Source: Salinigranum salinum (GTDB taxonomy: Archaea; Halobacteriota; Halobacteria; Halobacteriales; Haloferacaceae). Taken from it: a stretch of DNA of 64,000 bases. Positions 63,079 through 64,000 of this stretch are shown here, piece after piece. The notes below the pieces were generated by a model. The model saw only the letters and a program-made list of their open reading frames with translations, was not told the DNA's origin and did no database searches. Position 1 is the first letter of the stretch, and every line of letters begins with the position of its first letter. The position numbers and the translations under genes are program-made. The stretch spans positions 806,001-870,000 of the forward strand of contig NZ_VTOJ01000001.1 of the NCBI RefSeq assembly GCF_009176545.1, given 5' to 3'.

Positions 63079-63223
63079 GCCGTCTTCTCGGACAGACCTC
63101 CGCGCCACGTGCGTCCCTGTCCGCGCCTCGCGTGCACGTCTGTCCGCGCGTCTCCGACCGACCTGTCCCGTGTCCCCTGCCCGTACTTTCTTCACCGCGA
63201 GCACCGTTGCCCGAACGAACACG

Positions 63224-63973
63224 ATGCGTCTCCCCTCGGCTCTCGCGGCGGACGACGGACAGTGTGTCGCCGTGGTCGGTGCCGGCGGCAAGAAGACGAC
63301 GCTCTACCGGCTCGGCCGGATGCTCGACCGCGCCGTCGTGACGGCGACGGTCCGCATCCCCATCTTCGACGACCAGGTCGCCCGCGTCGTCGTCACCGAC
63401 GACCCCGTCTCGGCGGTCGACGCACACGAGACCGGAGGCGACGCCGACGGCTGGCCCCTGGGACTCGTCCCCGAACGCGAGCGCGACGACCGCTACCGTG
63501 GCTACGACCGTGCGGTCGTCGACGACCTCGCGGCGACCCACGACGGTCCCGTCCTCGTGAAGGCAGACGGGGCACGGACCCGCCTGCTGAAAGCGCCCGA
63601 CGAACGGGAGCCCCGCATCCCACAGAGCGCCGACACGGTGCTCCCGATCGCGAGCGCCCGCGTCGTCGGCAAACCGCTCTCCGACGAGTGGGTTCACCGC
63701 CCGGAGCGGGTGGCCGCAGTCGCGGACGTCGACCTCGGTGACGAGATCGACGCCGAGACCGTCGCCCGAGTGCTCGCGAGTCCCGACGGCGGCCTCAAAT
63801 CCGTCCCCGACGACGCGCAGGTCGTCGCCGTGGTGAACATGGTCGACGACGACGAGCGCCGCGCGGTCGGCGAACGAATCGCCGCCGACGTGCTCGCCCG
63901 GACCGACCGAGTCGACCGGGTCGTTCTGACACAACTGATCGATCCGGACCCCGTCGTCGCCGTGTTCGAGTAG
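63224..63973 (+). CDS. yqeC: YqeC-like protein (selenium-dependent hydroxylase accessory family)
   Basis: 249 residues. A P-loop-like VGAGGKKTT at 18-26, then KADGARTRLLKAPDEREPRIP, LPIASARVVGKPL and VVNMVDDDERR match the YqeC family. In bacteria these proteins accompany selenium-dependent molybdenum hydroxylases; haloarchaea generally lack selenocysteine, so its role here is unclear. It may serve molybdenum cofactor maturation. TACTTTCTT (63184-63192) is a possible promoter element. The gene ends 27 nt before the window edge. Confidence 0.82.
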   Translation: MRLPSALAADDGQCVAVVGAGGKKTTLYRLGRMLDRAVVTATVRIPIFDDQVARVVVTDDPVSAVDAHETGGDADGWPLGLVPERERDDRYRGYDRAVVDDLAATHDGPVLVKADGARTRLLKAPDEREPRIPQSADTVLPIASARVVGKPLSDEWVHRPERVAAVADVDLGDEIDAETVARVLASPDGGLKSVPDDAQVVAVVNMVDDDERRAVGERIAADVLARTDRVDRVVLTQLIDPDPVVAVFE

Positions 63974-64000
63974 CCCCGCGTTACGGTCGTCGCGCGTGCA

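Overview
The window is chromosomal DNA from a halophilic archaeon (class Halobacteria). It is GC-rich with a strong G/C third-position bias, and the proteins are rich in Asp and Glu. Many genes start at or near a predicted leaderless transcript, with a TATA-like box centred about 27 nt upstream of the ATG or GTG. The gene content is typical of haloarchaea: ribosomal protein L15e, FtsZ2 with its regulators CdrS and CdrL, UbaA, NcsA, Bat-type sensor regulators, DUF7344-type winged-helix proteins and an archaeal late cobalamin pathway. I saw no rRNA, tRNA, CRISPR array or intact insertion sequence.

Layout. 1-1537: a truncated flavin disulfide reductase and a PfkB sugar kinase (KdgK-like). 1661-6156: a compact export locus with a membrane-bound winged-helix protein, three small secreted proteins that share a TasA/DUF1102-like N-terminus, and a Ser-His (SipW-type) signal peptidase. 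Two of the secreted genes share an almost identical leader and signal peptide but have different mature parts. 6183-9163 holds mutL and a Nudix gene, and 16419-19106 holds mutS. Between them lies a mixed accessory segment (acylating aldehyde dehydrogenase, SnoaL-like protein, FilR1-type regulator, acyl-CoA synthetase, EamA transporter) that also contains a stray copy of the MutS C-terminus. 19219-29065: DsbA/FrnE-like protein, NagD-like phosphatase, acetamidase with a zinc-ribbon insert, membrane protein, ubiquitin-like protein, IMPDH/GMPR, soluble transducer, UbaA, CPBP-like protein and L15e. 29350-36456: two regulators, an orphan DNA methyltransferase, L-lactate dehydrogenase, arylamine N-acetyltransferase and RIO2 kinase.

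36933-49138: a secreted collagen-like protein, peroxiredoxins, a CDGSH protein, a frameshifted AIM24 gene, a lipoate ligase-like protein, endonuclease IV, a methyltransferase, an OsmC protein, NcsA, and a large Tat lipoprotein that joins a blue-copper domain to an unrecognised 500-residue domain. 49440-51596: ftsZ2-cdrS-cdrL on the minus strand. Copies of GTAAGAC surround the predicted cdrS promoter and look like an operator array. An AT-rich patch with an inverted repeat lies just beyond ftsZ2. 51769-63973: a plus-strand cobalamin cluster (HAD, cbiB, cobS, cobY, cobT, cobD, cbiZ, then cobA and cbiP) with overlapping start and stop codons. It encloses a GH63-like hydrolase, a DUF7504 protein, and a small gene with a decayed tandem copy, and it ends at yqeC.

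How the genes may work together. The ubiquitin-like protein, UbaA (E1) and NcsA could form a sulfur-transfer and protein-tagging set. CdrL and CdrS probably set FtsZ2 levels. The cobalamin genes cover adenosylation, cobyric acid amidation, aminopropanol attachment, nucleotide-loop assembly and cobinamide salvage. The strongest candidates for undescribed biology are the TasA-like export locus, the collagen-like protein, the cupredoxin fusion and the GTAAGAC operator array.
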